Shown here one piece after another: positions 14,998 to 23,246 of a DNA stretch of 33,348 nucleotides. The stretch is from positions 1 through 33,348 of the forward strand of contig JAGKTY010000029.1 of NCBI GenBank assembly GCA_021153185.1, written 5' to 3'. The position numbers and the translations under genes are program-made. The notes under the pieces are model-generated. The model made no database searches. It saw only the letters and a program-made list of their open reading frames with translations, and was not told the origin of the DNA. Source of the DNA: Lachnospiraceae bacterium (GTDB lineage: Bacteria; Bacillota; Clostridia; Lachnospirales; Lachnospiraceae). Numbering within the stretch: the stretch's first letter is position 1; each line of letters begins with the position of its first letter.

Positions 14998-16653
14998 ATG
15001 CTAAAAGTATTTTTGGTTGAAGATGAATATGTGGTTCGGGAAGGAATCAAAAAACGAATCGACTGGAACGCAAACGGGTATGAATTTTGCGGGGAGGCAA
15101 GTGATGGAGAACTTGCTTTTCCGATGATTCAAAAAGAAAAACCGGATATTGTTATTACAGACATCAAAATGCCATTCATGGATGGACTGACACTCAGCAG
15201 GCTGATTAAAAAAGAGATGCCTTGGATTGAAATCATCATTCTGACCGGCTATGAAGAATTTGAATACGCAAAAGAGGCGCTGAAAATAGGTGTGGCAGAG
15301 TATCTTTCGAAACCAATCAATGGCGAGGAGCTTTTGCGGGAGTTAGACGGCCTTCGGGATAAGATTGAGGAAAAACAGAAAGAGCAGGAAATCAAAAACA
15401 AATATACGCAGGAAATAGAAGAGAACTTTATAAAAGAAAAAAGAGAACTGTTCCAGTATCTCGTAACAGCGTCAAAGTCGACAGAGGAGCTGCTTGAGCT
15501 TGCGACAAAGCTGGAAATGGATATCTCTTCCATGTGGTACAATATCGTACTGATTCAAATGCATTCAGTCCATCATGAATACAGCGATTATTCAGAGAGC
15601 GTGGTTGCGATTGAACAGCAGATGCAGCAGCTTCGGGAAGGAATCAGACTTCATGTGTTTGACCGGGGGCTGGAAGGAAAAGCACTGTTGTTCCTTGCGG
15701 ATTCCAAAGAAGAGTTAGAGGCGCTTCAGAAGACATACCTAAATAAATTAGAAGAACTCTTAAAATCGTACAACCACATCCGGTATTTCGGCGGTATCGG
15801 AGAGCCTGTCAATCGTATGCGGGAACTTCCAAGTTCGTTTGAAAAGGCGAGCCATGCGTATGCGCACCGCTATTTTGTCAGTGATAACCAATTTTTCCGC
15901 GCAGAGGATATCGGGCAGGCAACACTGACGGAAAAAGAAGAGTTTGATATCCGAAATATTGATCCGAAGAAGATTGAACGAAAAAAGATTCTTGAATTTT
16001 TGAAAACGGGCGACCAACAGGAGGTCGGATTTTTTACAGAAGAATTTTTCAGAGCCATTGGTGATGGCGCTATTGAGTCCATGCTGTTTCGCCAGTATAT
16101 TGTGATGGATGTGTATTTTGCAGTGAGCGAATTTTTGGATGGGCTTGGACTTTCCAAAGAAGAGATTGGCACGCCGGACATGACGAGCACGTATCTGCAA
16201 AGCATGGACGGTGCGCAAAAATATGTGACGGATATTCTTGGAAAAGCACTTGGGCTTAGGGAGGAAGCGGCGAGCGGCAGATACAGTGATGTGGTTGAGA
16301 AAGTCAAACAGTATGTGGAAGAAAATTATGCAGATGAAGAGCTTTCTCTCAACTTACTTGCGTCGCATGTCAATTTCTCGCCAAATCACTTAAGTATGAT
16401 ATTCAGCCAGCAGACCGGGCAGACGTTTATTAAGTATCTGACGGATTACCGTATGAACAAAGCAAAAGAAATGCTGCGCTGTACCGGAAAGAGAAGCAGC
16501 GAAATCTGTATGGATGTCGGTTACAAGGACCCGCATTATTTCTCTTACTTATTTAAAAAGACACAGGGAATGACGCCGACACAGTACCGTGGTAAGAAAA
16601 GAAGCTCCTGCAGCTTCAGGCGATTTAATCAAAGTTGGTATCATCAACAATGA
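14998..16653 (+). CDS. YesN-type response regulator, AraC family, with an aberrant C-terminal tail
   Basis: The receiver domain occupies residues 1-120 with phosphoacceptor D55 in IVITDIKMPFMDG. A middle region of about 300 residues follows, then an AraC-type double helix-turn-helix from about 435 to 528 (NLLASHVNFSPNHLSMIF and ICMDVGYKDPHYFSYLFKK). The family normally ends a few residues after TPTQYR. Here the frame continues with about 20 residues rich in S, R, F and Q that are an out-of-frame reading of the binding-protein gene that follows. This indicates a deletion or misjoin at about 16590. The DNA-binding domain itself is intact, so the protein is probably functional. Target promoters are presumably those of the sugar importer. 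Confidence 0.9.
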   Translation: MLKVFLVEDEYVVREGIKKRIDWNANGYEFCGEASDGELAFPMIQKEKPDIVITDIKMPFMDGLTLSRLIKKEMPWIEIIILTGYEEFEYAKEALKIGVAEYLSKPINGEELLRELDGLRDKIEEKQKEQEIKNKYTQEIEENFIKEKRELFQYLVTASKSTEELLELATKLEMDISSMWYNIVLIQMHSVHHEYSDYSESVVAIEQQMQQLREGIRLHVFDRGLEGKALLFLADSKEELEALQKTYLNKLEELLKSYNHIRYFGGIGEPVNRMRELPSSFEKASHAYAHRYFVSDNQFFRAEDIGQATLTEKEEFDIRNIDPKKIERKKILEFLKTGDQQEVGFFTEEFFRAIGDGAIESMLFRQYIVMDVYFAVSEFLDGLGLSKEEIGTPDMTSTYLQSMDGAQKYVTDILGKALGLREEAASGRYSDVVEKVKQYVEENYADEELSLNLLASHVNFSPNHLSMIFSQQTGQTFIKYLTDYRMNKAKEMLRCTGKRSSEICMDVGYKDPHYFSYLFKKTQGMTPTQYRGKKRSSCSFRRFNQSWYHQQ

Positions 16654-17500
16654 TCCGAACGAGTCTGGTTACCGTACAGCAAACGACAGATCAATGAAAG
16701 AGATGTTCACAGAAGAGAACGGTTATGAAGCTTCTTTCGCATACAGCTTAAAGAATGATGAGCAGATTACAGCAGCTCAAAAATTCATCCAGGACGGTGT
16801 TGACTACTTACTTCTTTCAGCAGCTGATACAGCAGGTTGGGATACAGTATTACAGGATGCACAGGATGCAGGAATCAGAGTTATCTTATTCGACCGTACA
16901 ATCGACGCTTCAGAAGACTTATATGAGGCTTCAATCGTTTCAGATATGGCTAAAGAAGGTGAGACAGCCGTTGAATGGTTAAAAGGCCAGAACCTTTCAG
17001 AGTACAACATCATCCACCTTCAGGGTGTTATGGGTTCAGCAGCTCAGCAGGGACGTTCAGGCGCAGTTGACGCAGCAGTAGCTTCTGACGGATGGAATAT
17101 CGTAGAGCAGCAGACAGCTGAGTGGAACGCAGAGAAAGCACAGCAGATCGTACAGTCAGTTATCGACAGAGGTGACAAATTCAACGTTATCTACGCTGAG
17201 AACGACGATATGGCGAAAGGTGCTGTAGCAGCACTTGATGCAGCAGGTATCTCTCACGGTGTTGGCAAAGACGTAATTATTATGGGATTTGACTGCAACA
17301 AATGGGCTCTTGAAGAGTTACTTGCTCAGAACTGGAACTATGATGGACAGTGTAACCCATTCCAGGCTTCTTACATCGATGATATCATCAAGACAATCGA
17401 GGGTGGTTCTGAACCGGCTGAGAAGACAGTTATCATGGACGAGAAGGGATTCGATGCTACAACAATCACACAGGAAGATGTTGATGCTTACGGAATCTAA
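16589..17500 (+). CDS. YtfQ-like sugar-binding protein lacking its signal peptide (5'-truncated)
   Basis: The frame encodes a mature periplasmic binding protein of the YtfQ type: KVGIINNDPNESGYR, AAQKFIQDGVDYLLLSAADTAGWDTVLQDAQDAG, FDRTIDASEDLYEA and ENDDMAKGAVAALDAAG. It lacks a signal peptide and lipobox; the first available start, GTG 16589, has no ribosome binding site and lies inside the response-regulator gene in the +1 frame. The residues before DLIKVG (KEAPAASG) look like the low-complexity linker that follows the lipidated cysteine in such proteins. Codon use changes sharply to a highly expressed pattern from about 16610. I infer that the promoter, start and signal peptide have been deleted, or lost in assembly. 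The ATPase and permease genes follow after an attenuator-like hairpin. Confidence 0.75.
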   Translation: MVRKEAPAASGDLIKVGIINNDPNESGYRTANDRSMKEMFTEENGYEASFAYSLKNDEQITAAQKFIQDGVDYLLLSAADTAGWDTVLQDAQDAGIRVILFDRTIDASEDLYEASIVSDMAKEGETAVEWLKGQNLSEYNIIHLQGVMGSAAQQGRSGAVDAAVASDGWNIVEQQTAEWNAEKAQQIVQSVIDRGDKFNVIYAENDDMAKGAVAALDAAGISHGVGKDVIIMGFDCNKWALEELLAQNWNYDGQCNPFQASYIDDIIKTIEGGSEPAEKTVIMDEKGFDATTITQEDVDAYGI

Positions 17501-17530
17501 TCTGTAAACATAATAAAAATGCTTAAACAT

Positions 17531-17584
17531 GGCGCGGTGACCACGTACGATATGTTTTTACGCTAGTTACCGCGCCCGTTTTTT
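17531..17584 (+). terminator. Hairpin terminator between binding-protein and ATPase genes
   Basis: GGCGCGGTGAC (17531-17541) pairs with GTTACCGCGCC (17566-17576), eleven pairs with one G-T, followed by six T residues (17579-17584). In ABC operons such an internal partial terminator usually keeps binding-protein mRNA more abundant than transporter mRNA. Confidence 0.8.
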
Positions 17585-17611
17585 CAAAAAAATCAGAAGG
17601 AGAATAAACTG

Positions 17612-19126
17612 GTGAAAGAGAAATCCATATTGGAAATGAGAAGTATTAACAAATCCTTTCCAGGAGTAAAAGCTCTGCAGGGCGTTGATTTCACATTGTG
17701 TGAAGGCGAAATTCACGCGCTTATGGGGGAGAACGGCGCAGGAAAATCTACCCTGATTAAAGTTTTGACCGGTGTATACACGAAGGACGAGGGTGAGATT
17801 TTTATCAAAGGAAAGGATGAGGCGGTTACAATTAAATCACCTCAGGATGCACAGAATTTAGGGATCAGTACTGTGTATCAGGAAATCACATTATGTCCGA
17901 ACCTTTCTGTTGCAGAAAACATGTATATCGGAAGAACAAAAGGTATTGGTCAGAACTGGAAGAAAATGAACGAGGATGCAGACAAGATTCTTACATCTCT
18001 TGATATTCCAGCAAAAGCAACCCAGCAGCTTGCAAGCTGTTCAATCGCTGTTCAGCAGATGGTAGCAATCGCAAGAGCAGTTGATATGGATTGTAAGGTA
18101 CTAATCTTAGATGAGCCTACCTCTTCTCTCGATGAGCAGGAAGTAGAGAAACTGTTCGGACTCATGAGAGACTTAAAGGCAAGAGGCGTTGGTATTATTT
18201 TCGTAACACACTTCCTTGACCAGGTGTACGAGGTTTGCGATAAGATTACAGTTCTTCGTGACGGTAAACTTGTTGGAGAGTATGCGATTGAGAATCTTCC
18301 GAGACTTCAGCTTGTATCAAAAATGCTTGGAAAAGAGCTTGATGATATGTCTGATATCAAAGGAGAGGCTGCACCATACGACAAAGCAGACAAAGATGAG
18401 AAGGTACTTGAGGTTGAATGCCTAGTATCTGATGCGGGAATCAAACCATTTGATTTCTATATTAAGAAGGGTGAGGTAAACGGCTTTACAGGACTTCTTG
18501 GTTCCGGACGAAGCGAATGTGTCCGTGCTATCTTTGGTGCTGACAGGGTTTTAAGCGGAAAGGTAATGAAAAACGGAAAGGAAATCAAGATTTCCAAACC
18601 GCTTGACGCAATGAAGAACGGAATCGCTTATTTGCCGGAGGATCGTAAGATTGACGGTATTGTAGGTGATTTGTCCGTTAGAGATAACATTATTTTGGCA
18701 CTTCAGGTACTTCGCGGTTCCTTAAAGCCAATCAGCAAAGCAGAAGCAAATAAGTTTGCAGATGAATACATCAAATTACTTGGCATTAAAACAGCTTCCG
18801 CTGATACGCCGATCAAGTCTCTTTCAGGAGGTAATCAGCAGAAATGTATTTTGGCAAGATGGCTTTTGACCAATCCGGAATATTTAATCTTAGATGAGCC
18901 GACACGTGGTATTGATATCGGTACAAAGATTGATATCCAGAAGCTCGTATTAAAGCTTGCTTCAGAAGGTATGAGCGTAACATTTATTTCATCTGAGACA
19001 GACGAGATGATCAGAACATGTTCAAGAATGATCGTTCTTCGTGACCGTAAGGTTGTTGGAGAACTTTCTCAGGATGAAATTTCTCAGAGTAAGATTATGA
19101 GCACAATCGCAGGAGGTGATAGATAA
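17612..19126 (+). CDS. ytfR: Sugar ABC transporter ATPase, YtfR-like
   Basis: The 504-residue protein has two fused ABC domains, as in monosaccharide importers (RbsA, MglA, YtfR). Domain 1 has Walker A GENGAGKST at 39-47, a degenerate signature CSIAVQQ and Walker B VLILDEPTSSLD. Domain 2 has a degenerate P-loop GLLGSGRSE but an intact signature LSGGNQQK and Walker B LILDEPTRGID. This asymmetry is normal in the family. Together with two different permeases and YtfQ-like binding proteins it matches the galactofuranose system YtfQRT-YjfF. The start is GTG 17612, nine bases after GAAGGAG. The stop lies just before the first permease start. Confidence 0.9.
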   Translation: MKEKSILEMRSINKSFPGVKALQGVDFTLCEGEIHALMGENGAGKSTLIKVLTGVYTKDEGEIFIKGKDEAVTIKSPQDAQNLGISTVYQEITLCPNLSVAENMYIGRTKGIGQNWKKMNEDADKILTSLDIPAKATQQLASCSIAVQQMVAIARAVDMDCKVLILDEPTSSLDEQEVEKLFGLMRDLKARGVGIIFVTHFLDQVYEVCDKITVLRDGKLVGEYAIENLPRLQLVSKMLGKELDDMSDIKGEAAPYDKADKDEKVLEVECLVSDAGIKPFDFYIKKGEVNGFTGLLGSGRSECVRAIFGADRVLSGKVMKNGKEIKISKPLDAMKNGIAYLPEDRKIDGIVGDLSVRDNIILALQVLRGSLKPISKAEANKFADEYIKLLGIKTASADTPIKSLSGGNQQKCILARWLLTNPEYLILDEPTRGIDIGTKIDIQKLVLKLASEGMSVTFISSETDEMIRTCSRMIVLRDRKVVGELSQDEISQSKIMSTIAGGDR

Positions 19127-19127
19127 C

Positions 19128-20225
19128 ATGGCTACTTCAAAAAAAGAGACTGGTGCAAAAGCAGTTTTGGGTAAGATTGTCAGACATCAGTTATTTATCC
19201 CGGTTGCAGCACTTTTAATTCTTGCAATTTTCAACTTGATTGCTGATCCATCGTTCTACAAAATTACACTTGGATACAGCAATGATGGCAATCCGATTTT
19301 GTCAGGTTACATCATGACGATTTTGGATTATGGTTCAGAACTTGCGATTCTGGCAATTGGTATGACACTTGTTACAGCAGCTTCGGGTGGACAGGATATC
19401 TCTGTCGGAGCAACAATCGCAATCGCAGGTAGTGTGATTCTTCGTGTACTTTGTGGCACGGAATCAAGACCTGAGACGCTCAAGGCTCCAATCATTGTGG
19501 CATTCCTTGTCGCAGTTGTCGTATCAATGTTATTTGGTGCATTCAATGGTGTGCTGGTTGCATACTTTAAAATTCAGCCGATGGTTGCGACGCTGATCTT
19601 ATTTACAGCAGGCCGTTCTATCGCAGCTTGGATTAACAACAACGAGCTCCCGATTATCAGTGATCCGAAGTTCGGATATTTCGGTGGATTTATTCCGGGT
19701 ATTCCGATTCCGACCACATTTTTCATCACAGTGATTTGTGTCATCATCATCATGCTGGTGCTCAAATTCACAACACTTGGTCTTTACACACAGTCAGTCG
19801 GTATCAATGAGAGTTCATCAAGACTCAACGGTTTAAATCCGGCGTTTATCAAATTCTTATCATTTGTCATCTTAGGAATTTGTGTAGCAGTAGTCGGTTT
19901 GATCAAAGTGAGCCGTCTTTCAACAATCAACTATTCGGTTGTTGCGAAAGATATCGAGATGGATGCAATCCTTGCAGTAGCACTTGGAGGAAACGCATTA
20001 AGCGGTGGTAAATTTAACATGACAGCATCAATCCTTGGTGCCTATGTTATCCAGTTCCTCACAACAACTCTTTATAAATTCAAAGTACAGTCAGATGCGC
20101 TTCCGGCTTACAAAGCGATTGTCGTTATCGCATTGGTTGTCATGAGTGCTCCGATTGTCAGAGACTGGATGTCAAAAACTTGGAAAAACCTTACAAAAGG
20201 GAATAAAGCAAAGGAGGTAGCTTAA
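19128..20225 (+). CDS. ytfT: Sugar ABC transporter permease, YtfT-like
   Basis: ATG 19128, preceded by AGGAGGTGAT, is preferred over an upstream in-frame start at 19116 that overlaps the ATPase gene. The 365-residue protein is a BPD_transp_2 family permease with about nine membrane helices. Segments shared with E. coli YtfT include LAIGMTLVTAASGGQDISVGA, KIQPMVATLILFTAGRSIA and EMDAILAVALGGNALSGGKFN. An insertion near residues 45-60 (GYSNDGNPILSG) is similar in place to that of YtfT. It forms a heterodimeric channel with the next permease. Confidence 0.88.
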   Translation: MATSKKETGAKAVLGKIVRHQLFIPVAALLILAIFNLIADPSFYKITLGYSNDGNPILSGYIMTILDYGSELAILAIGMTLVTAASGGQDISVGATIAIAGSVILRVLCGTESRPETLKAPIIVAFLVAVVVSMLFGAFNGVLVAYFKIQPMVATLILFTAGRSIAAWINNNELPIISDPKFGYFGGFIPGIPIPTTFFITVICVIIIMLVLKFTTLGLYTQSVGINESSSRLNGLNPAFIKFLSFVILGICVAVVGLIKVSRLSTINYSVVAKDIEMDAILAVALGGNALSGGKFNMTASILGAYVIQFLTTTLYKFKVQSDALPAYKAIVVIALVVMSAPIVRDWMSKTWKNLTKGNKAKEVA

Positions 20226-20226
20226 T

Positions 20227-21282
20227 ATGTCTGAAAAAGATATGAAGAAAGTAGGCGCTCCAAAACAAAAAGTTGGAATGACTGATACAAACCTCCTTCT
20301 TACGATTACAATCGTTGTATTTTTTGCAATGTACATTGGAGCTATCTTGTTCCAGGGAAAAGGCTTCTTAAAACCACAGACATTTTTGAATATCTTAAAT
20401 GCAAATGCATCCCTGATTATTGTAGCATGCGGTATGAGTATTGTTATGATTACGGGCGGTATCGATATTTCAGTCGGTGGTGTGGTAGCACTTGTCAGTA
20501 TGTGTTGTGCAGTTTACCTTGATTTCAAAGGCGGAAATGTATTTGTTGCAATTCTCATCGCAATTTTGATTGGTCTTGCATTTGGTATGGTACAGGGATT
20601 CCTTGTAGCATATCTGGATATACAGCCATTCATCGTATCGCTCGCCGGTATGTTCTTTGCAAGAGGTATGACGACAATCGTAAATACCAAACCATTTAAC
20701 GTAGCAAATGAGCAGTTCAAACAATTAAAAGAGACACGTATTATTGTTCCGGGTCTCGGCTCAGTCAATAAGCTTGGCAAATATGTCAATGCATATGTAG
20801 AAATCGGTGTGATTGTGGCACTCATCTGTGTTATTGTATTATTTATTATGCTCCGCTGGACAAAACTTGGACGTGGCTTCTACGCAGTAGGTGGTAACCA
20901 GCAGTCAGCATTAATGCTTGGTATCAACGTGAAGAAGACCAAATTCTTATCACACACCATTTGCGGTCTTCTTGCAGGTATCGGCGGTTTCGTATACTTC
21001 ATGCATGTAGGTTCCGGCTCGGCTTCTCATGCGAGTGGAATGGAAATGAACGCCATCGCTTCTTCCATCATTGGTGGAACGATGTTAACCGGTGGTGTTG
21101 GTAACATTATCGGAACATTCTTTGGTGTGCTTTCACTCAGTACGATTCAGAACATCGTATCTTCTGCAGGTCTTGATCAGGCTTGGTGGACAGGTATTAC
21201 AATTGCTTCAATGCTTTGCTTGTTCTTAGTTGTACAGTCGGTTGTTATGGCGCGCAGCAAAAAGAAGACACAGAAGAAATAA
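20227..21282 (+). CDS. yjfF: Sugar ABC transporter permease, YjfF-like
   Basis: The 351-residue permease follows one base after the previous stop, with AGGAGG ahead of its ATG. It is a second BPD_transp_2 protein and resembles E. coli YjfF more than YtfT: SLAGMFFARGMTTIV, AVGGNQQSALMLGINVKKTKF, EMNAIASSIIGGTMLTGGVG and a C-terminal WWTGI block. Two unlike permeases in tandem are a hallmark of the galactofuranose importer rather than ribose- or galactose-type systems, which use one. The operon ends here at a strong terminator. Confidence 0.88.
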   Translation: MSEKDMKKVGAPKQKVGMTDTNLLLTITIVVFFAMYIGAILFQGKGFLKPQTFLNILNANASLIIVACGMSIVMITGGIDISVGGVVALVSMCCAVYLDFKGGNVFVAILIAILIGLAFGMVQGFLVAYLDIQPFIVSLAGMFFARGMTTIVNTKPFNVANEQFKQLKETRIIVPGLGSVNKLGKYVNAYVEIGVIVALICVIVLFIMLRWTKLGRGFYAVGGNQQSALMLGINVKKTKFLSHTICGLLAGIGGFVYFMHVGSGSASHASGMEMNAIASSIIGGTMLTGGVGNIIGTFFGVLSLSTIQNIVSSAGLDQAWWTGITIASMLCLFLVVQSVVMARSKKKTQKK

Positions 21283-21297
21283 TATTAAGGGTTTTGT

Positions 21298-21324
21298 AGG
21301 GAGTCGCTTTGCGGCTCCCTTTTA
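21298..21324 (+). terminator. Intrinsic terminator of the sugar transporter operon
   Basis: AGGGAGTCGC (21298-21307) pairs with GCGGCTCCCT (21311-21320), ten pairs with one G-T and a TTT loop, followed by TTTA. Confidence 0.9.
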
Positions 21325-21400
21325 GTTATGGCAAACGTGCTCCGGTGATGCGCTCCCTATTGATTACGAGGGAAAAAGCGAGAAAAGCCAAAAACCCTTG
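21325..21400 (+). repeat. Intergenic repeat beginning GTTATGGCAAACG
   Basis: Directly after the terminator, GTTATGGCAAACG (21325-21337) is followed by a GCTCC-rich stretch. Similar starts follow three other terminators in this window (25897, 27027 and 33259). AAGGGTTTT (21287-21295) and AAAACCCTT (21391-21399) form a long-range inverted repeat around the terminator. Confidence 0.45.
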
Positions 21401-21449
21401 TAGAGAAGTAAGTGTGGCGTATCGGGGGAAAATGTATTAGAATGGGAAT

Positions 21450-22229
21450 ATGACGGAATTAGAACTATACTACAATAAATTTAATGAAGACAAGAGGTTA
21501 TTGACAAGGCGTGGGCAGGTTGAGTTTGTCACAAGCATGAAATATATTCATGAGGCGCTTAACAAATACGATAACCCGGCGGTGCTTGATATTGGTGCCG
21601 GAACGGGGCGTTATAGTGTGGCGCTTGCGCAGGAAGGGTATGATGTCACAGCCGTTGAACTTGTGAAGTATAATCTGGGGATTTTGAAGAAAAAGGGCAG
21701 CAGTGTGAAGGCATATCAAGGGAATGCGCTGAATCTCAAGCGGTTTGCGGATGAAAGCTTTGATGTCACACTTTTGTTTGGACCGATGTATCATTTGCAT
21801 GGATTTGAAGAGAAAGTGCGGGCGCTTTCGGAGGCGAAGCGTGTGACAAAGCCGGGTGGAACGATTCTCGTTGCCTACATCATGAACGATTACTGTATTA
21901 TGAACTACGGATTTATGGAGCAGAATATCAAAGAGGCGGTTGTCAAAGGCGTGCTCGATGAGACGTTTCATTGCATGGAGGGGGCAAATGAACTTTATGA
22001 TTATGTCAGAATAGAGGATATCGATGCAATCAATGCAGCTGCAGGTGTCAAAAGAGAGAAGATTATTTCAGCAGACGGACTTGCAAATCACATGAAGTTT
22101 TATTTGAACCGCTTAGATGAAGAAAGCTTTGAACTGTTCCTAAAATATCATCTGTCTGTTTGTGAGAGAATGGATATGATGGGGACGAGCGCCCACACGG
22201 TGGATATTTTGCAAAAGAATCATAGCTGA
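21450..22229 (+). CDS. Class I SAM-dependent methyltransferase of unknown substrate
   Basis: The 259-residue protein has the Rossmann methyltransferase motif I VLDIGAGTGRYSVALA near residues 45-60, an acidic end of strand beta 2 (VTAVELV) and motif IV-like FDVTLLFGPMYHL. The AKRVTKPGGTILVAY block is typical of Methyltransf_11/25 proteins. The start ATG at 21450 has only a weak GGGA upstream; a promoter-like TAGAAT lies just before, so the mRNA may have a very short leader. It stands alone between the sugar operon and a convergent dehydrogenase gene. Substrate (small molecule, RNA or protein) cannot be inferred. Confidence 0.85.
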   Translation: MTELELYYNKFNEDKRLLTRRGQVEFVTSMKYIHEALNKYDNPAVLDIGAGTGRYSVALAQEGYDVTAVELVKYNLGILKKKGSSVKAYQGNALNLKRFADESFDVTLLFGPMYHLHGFEEKVRALSEAKRVTKPGGTILVAYIMNDYCIMNYGFMEQNIKEAVVKGVLDETFHCMEGANELYDYVRIEDIDAINAAAGVKREKIISADGLANHMKFYLNRLDEESFELFLKYHLSVCERMDMMGTSAHTVDILQKNHS

Positions 22230-22273
22230 AATGAAACGTAGACAAAATTTCATCTGCGAAAAGATGTGGATTG

Positions 22274-22300
22274 CAAAAACGGTGGCTATTGCCAGCCACC
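22274..22300 (-). terminator. Terminator of the minus-strand dehydrogenase, overlapping its last codons
   Basis: Read on the minus strand, GGTGGC and GCCACC form a hairpin that includes the codons for the final Gly-Trp-Gln and the TAG stop, followed by GTTTTTG. The stop codon therefore lies within the stem-loop. Confidence 0.7.
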
Positions 22301-23005
22301 GTCGAGTGTAATGATTTGTCCTGTTAAATAAGATGGTGCCGTGATGATAGAATGAACGAGCGTGGCAACCTCCCTAGGTGTGCCGAAACGGTCACATGGG
22401 ATTTCTTCAATCAGGGCGGCTTTTTCGTCTTCGTCAAAGCAGGCATTCATGTCGGTATCAATGACGCCGCAGGCGATGGCATTGACGGAGATGCCGGATG
22501 GGGCAAGCTCTTTTGCGAGTGCGCGCGTTAACGCATTGACGCCGCCTTTAGAGGCGGAGTAGGCCACTTCCATGGAAGCGCCGACATTTCCCCAGACAGA
22601 GGAGATGTTTATGATGTGTCCGGCGTGTTTTTGCAGCATTTTGGGAATCGCCTGTTTGCAAGTATAAAATACAGAAGAAAGATTCGTGTCAATGACGCGG
22701 TGCCACTGCTCGTAGGAAAGCTCCGAAAACAGACCGATTTGCGAAATACCGGCATTGTTTATGAGCAAATCCAGTTCTTTGATATCGGAAAAAACGGATT
22801 CCACAAATGAGCTGTCGGAGATGTCGCCACAAAAGCATGTCACGTCGACGTGAAAGGTATCGGACAATTCTTTTGCAAAACGATGTAATAATTCTTGGTT
22901 TTTATGGCAGATTAAATATAACCGGTAGCCTTCGCCTGCCAGCATTTGGGCGATTGCCTTGCCGATGCCGCGTGAAGCGCCGGTGATAAGTGCAGTTTTT
23001 GACAT
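22286..23005 (-). CDS. Short-chain dehydrogenase/reductase, FabG-like
   Basis: The start at 23005 follows GAGGTG on the minus strand and gives 239 residues beginning MSKTALITGASRGIGKAI; an upstream ATG at 23026 adds seven unconserved residues. Classical SDR features are visible: TGxxxGIG cofactor loop, NNAG, and the catalytic Ser-Tyr-Lys set in NISSVWGNVGASMEVAYSASKGG, plus the C-terminal YLTGQIITLDGGW. These match 3-oxoacyl-ACP reductase-like enzymes using NADPH. It is isolated from any fatty-acid gene cluster, so a different keto substrate is possible. It converges on the methyltransferase and is divergent from trxB. The 241-nt divergent region 23006-23246 is AT-rich, and I found no convincing operator or promoter pair. 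Confidence 0.9.
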   Translation of the reverse strand: MSKTALITGASRGIGKAIAQMLAGEGYRLYLICHKNQELLHRFAKELSDTFHVDVTCFCGDISDSSFVESVFSDIKELDLLINNAGISQIGLFSELSYEQWHRVIDTNLSSVFYTCKQAIPKMLQKHAGHIINISSVWGNVGASMEVAYSASKGGVNALTRALAKELAPSGISVNAIACGVIDTDMNACFDEDEKAALIEEIPCDRFGTPREVATLVHSIITAPSYLTGQIITLDGGWQ

Positions 23006-23246
23006 AAGTAACACCTCGTAATGCATGATATTATCTTTACTATACTATATTTTTTGTGTTTCTTCTATAAATAATACAAAGTTGCGATTTAGAATCTCAT
23101 TTGCAAAAGCGCTAAGAAGCAGATTGCATGATAGGCTGTTTTGAGGGGAATATGTGATTCGTTACACTTGTGATTTGGTAATTTTATATCCGGTTTTATA
23201 TGGCGGAATCAGCATTAGGAATTGGAAGATTGAAAAGGAGAGTTAG

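Noticed and set aside
16589..16660. Programmed +1 frameshift joining the response regulator to the binding protein
   Set aside because: A fusion of a cytoplasmic DNA-binding protein to an extracellular binding protein makes no functional sense. A deletion or misassembly explains the missing signal peptide and start region better.
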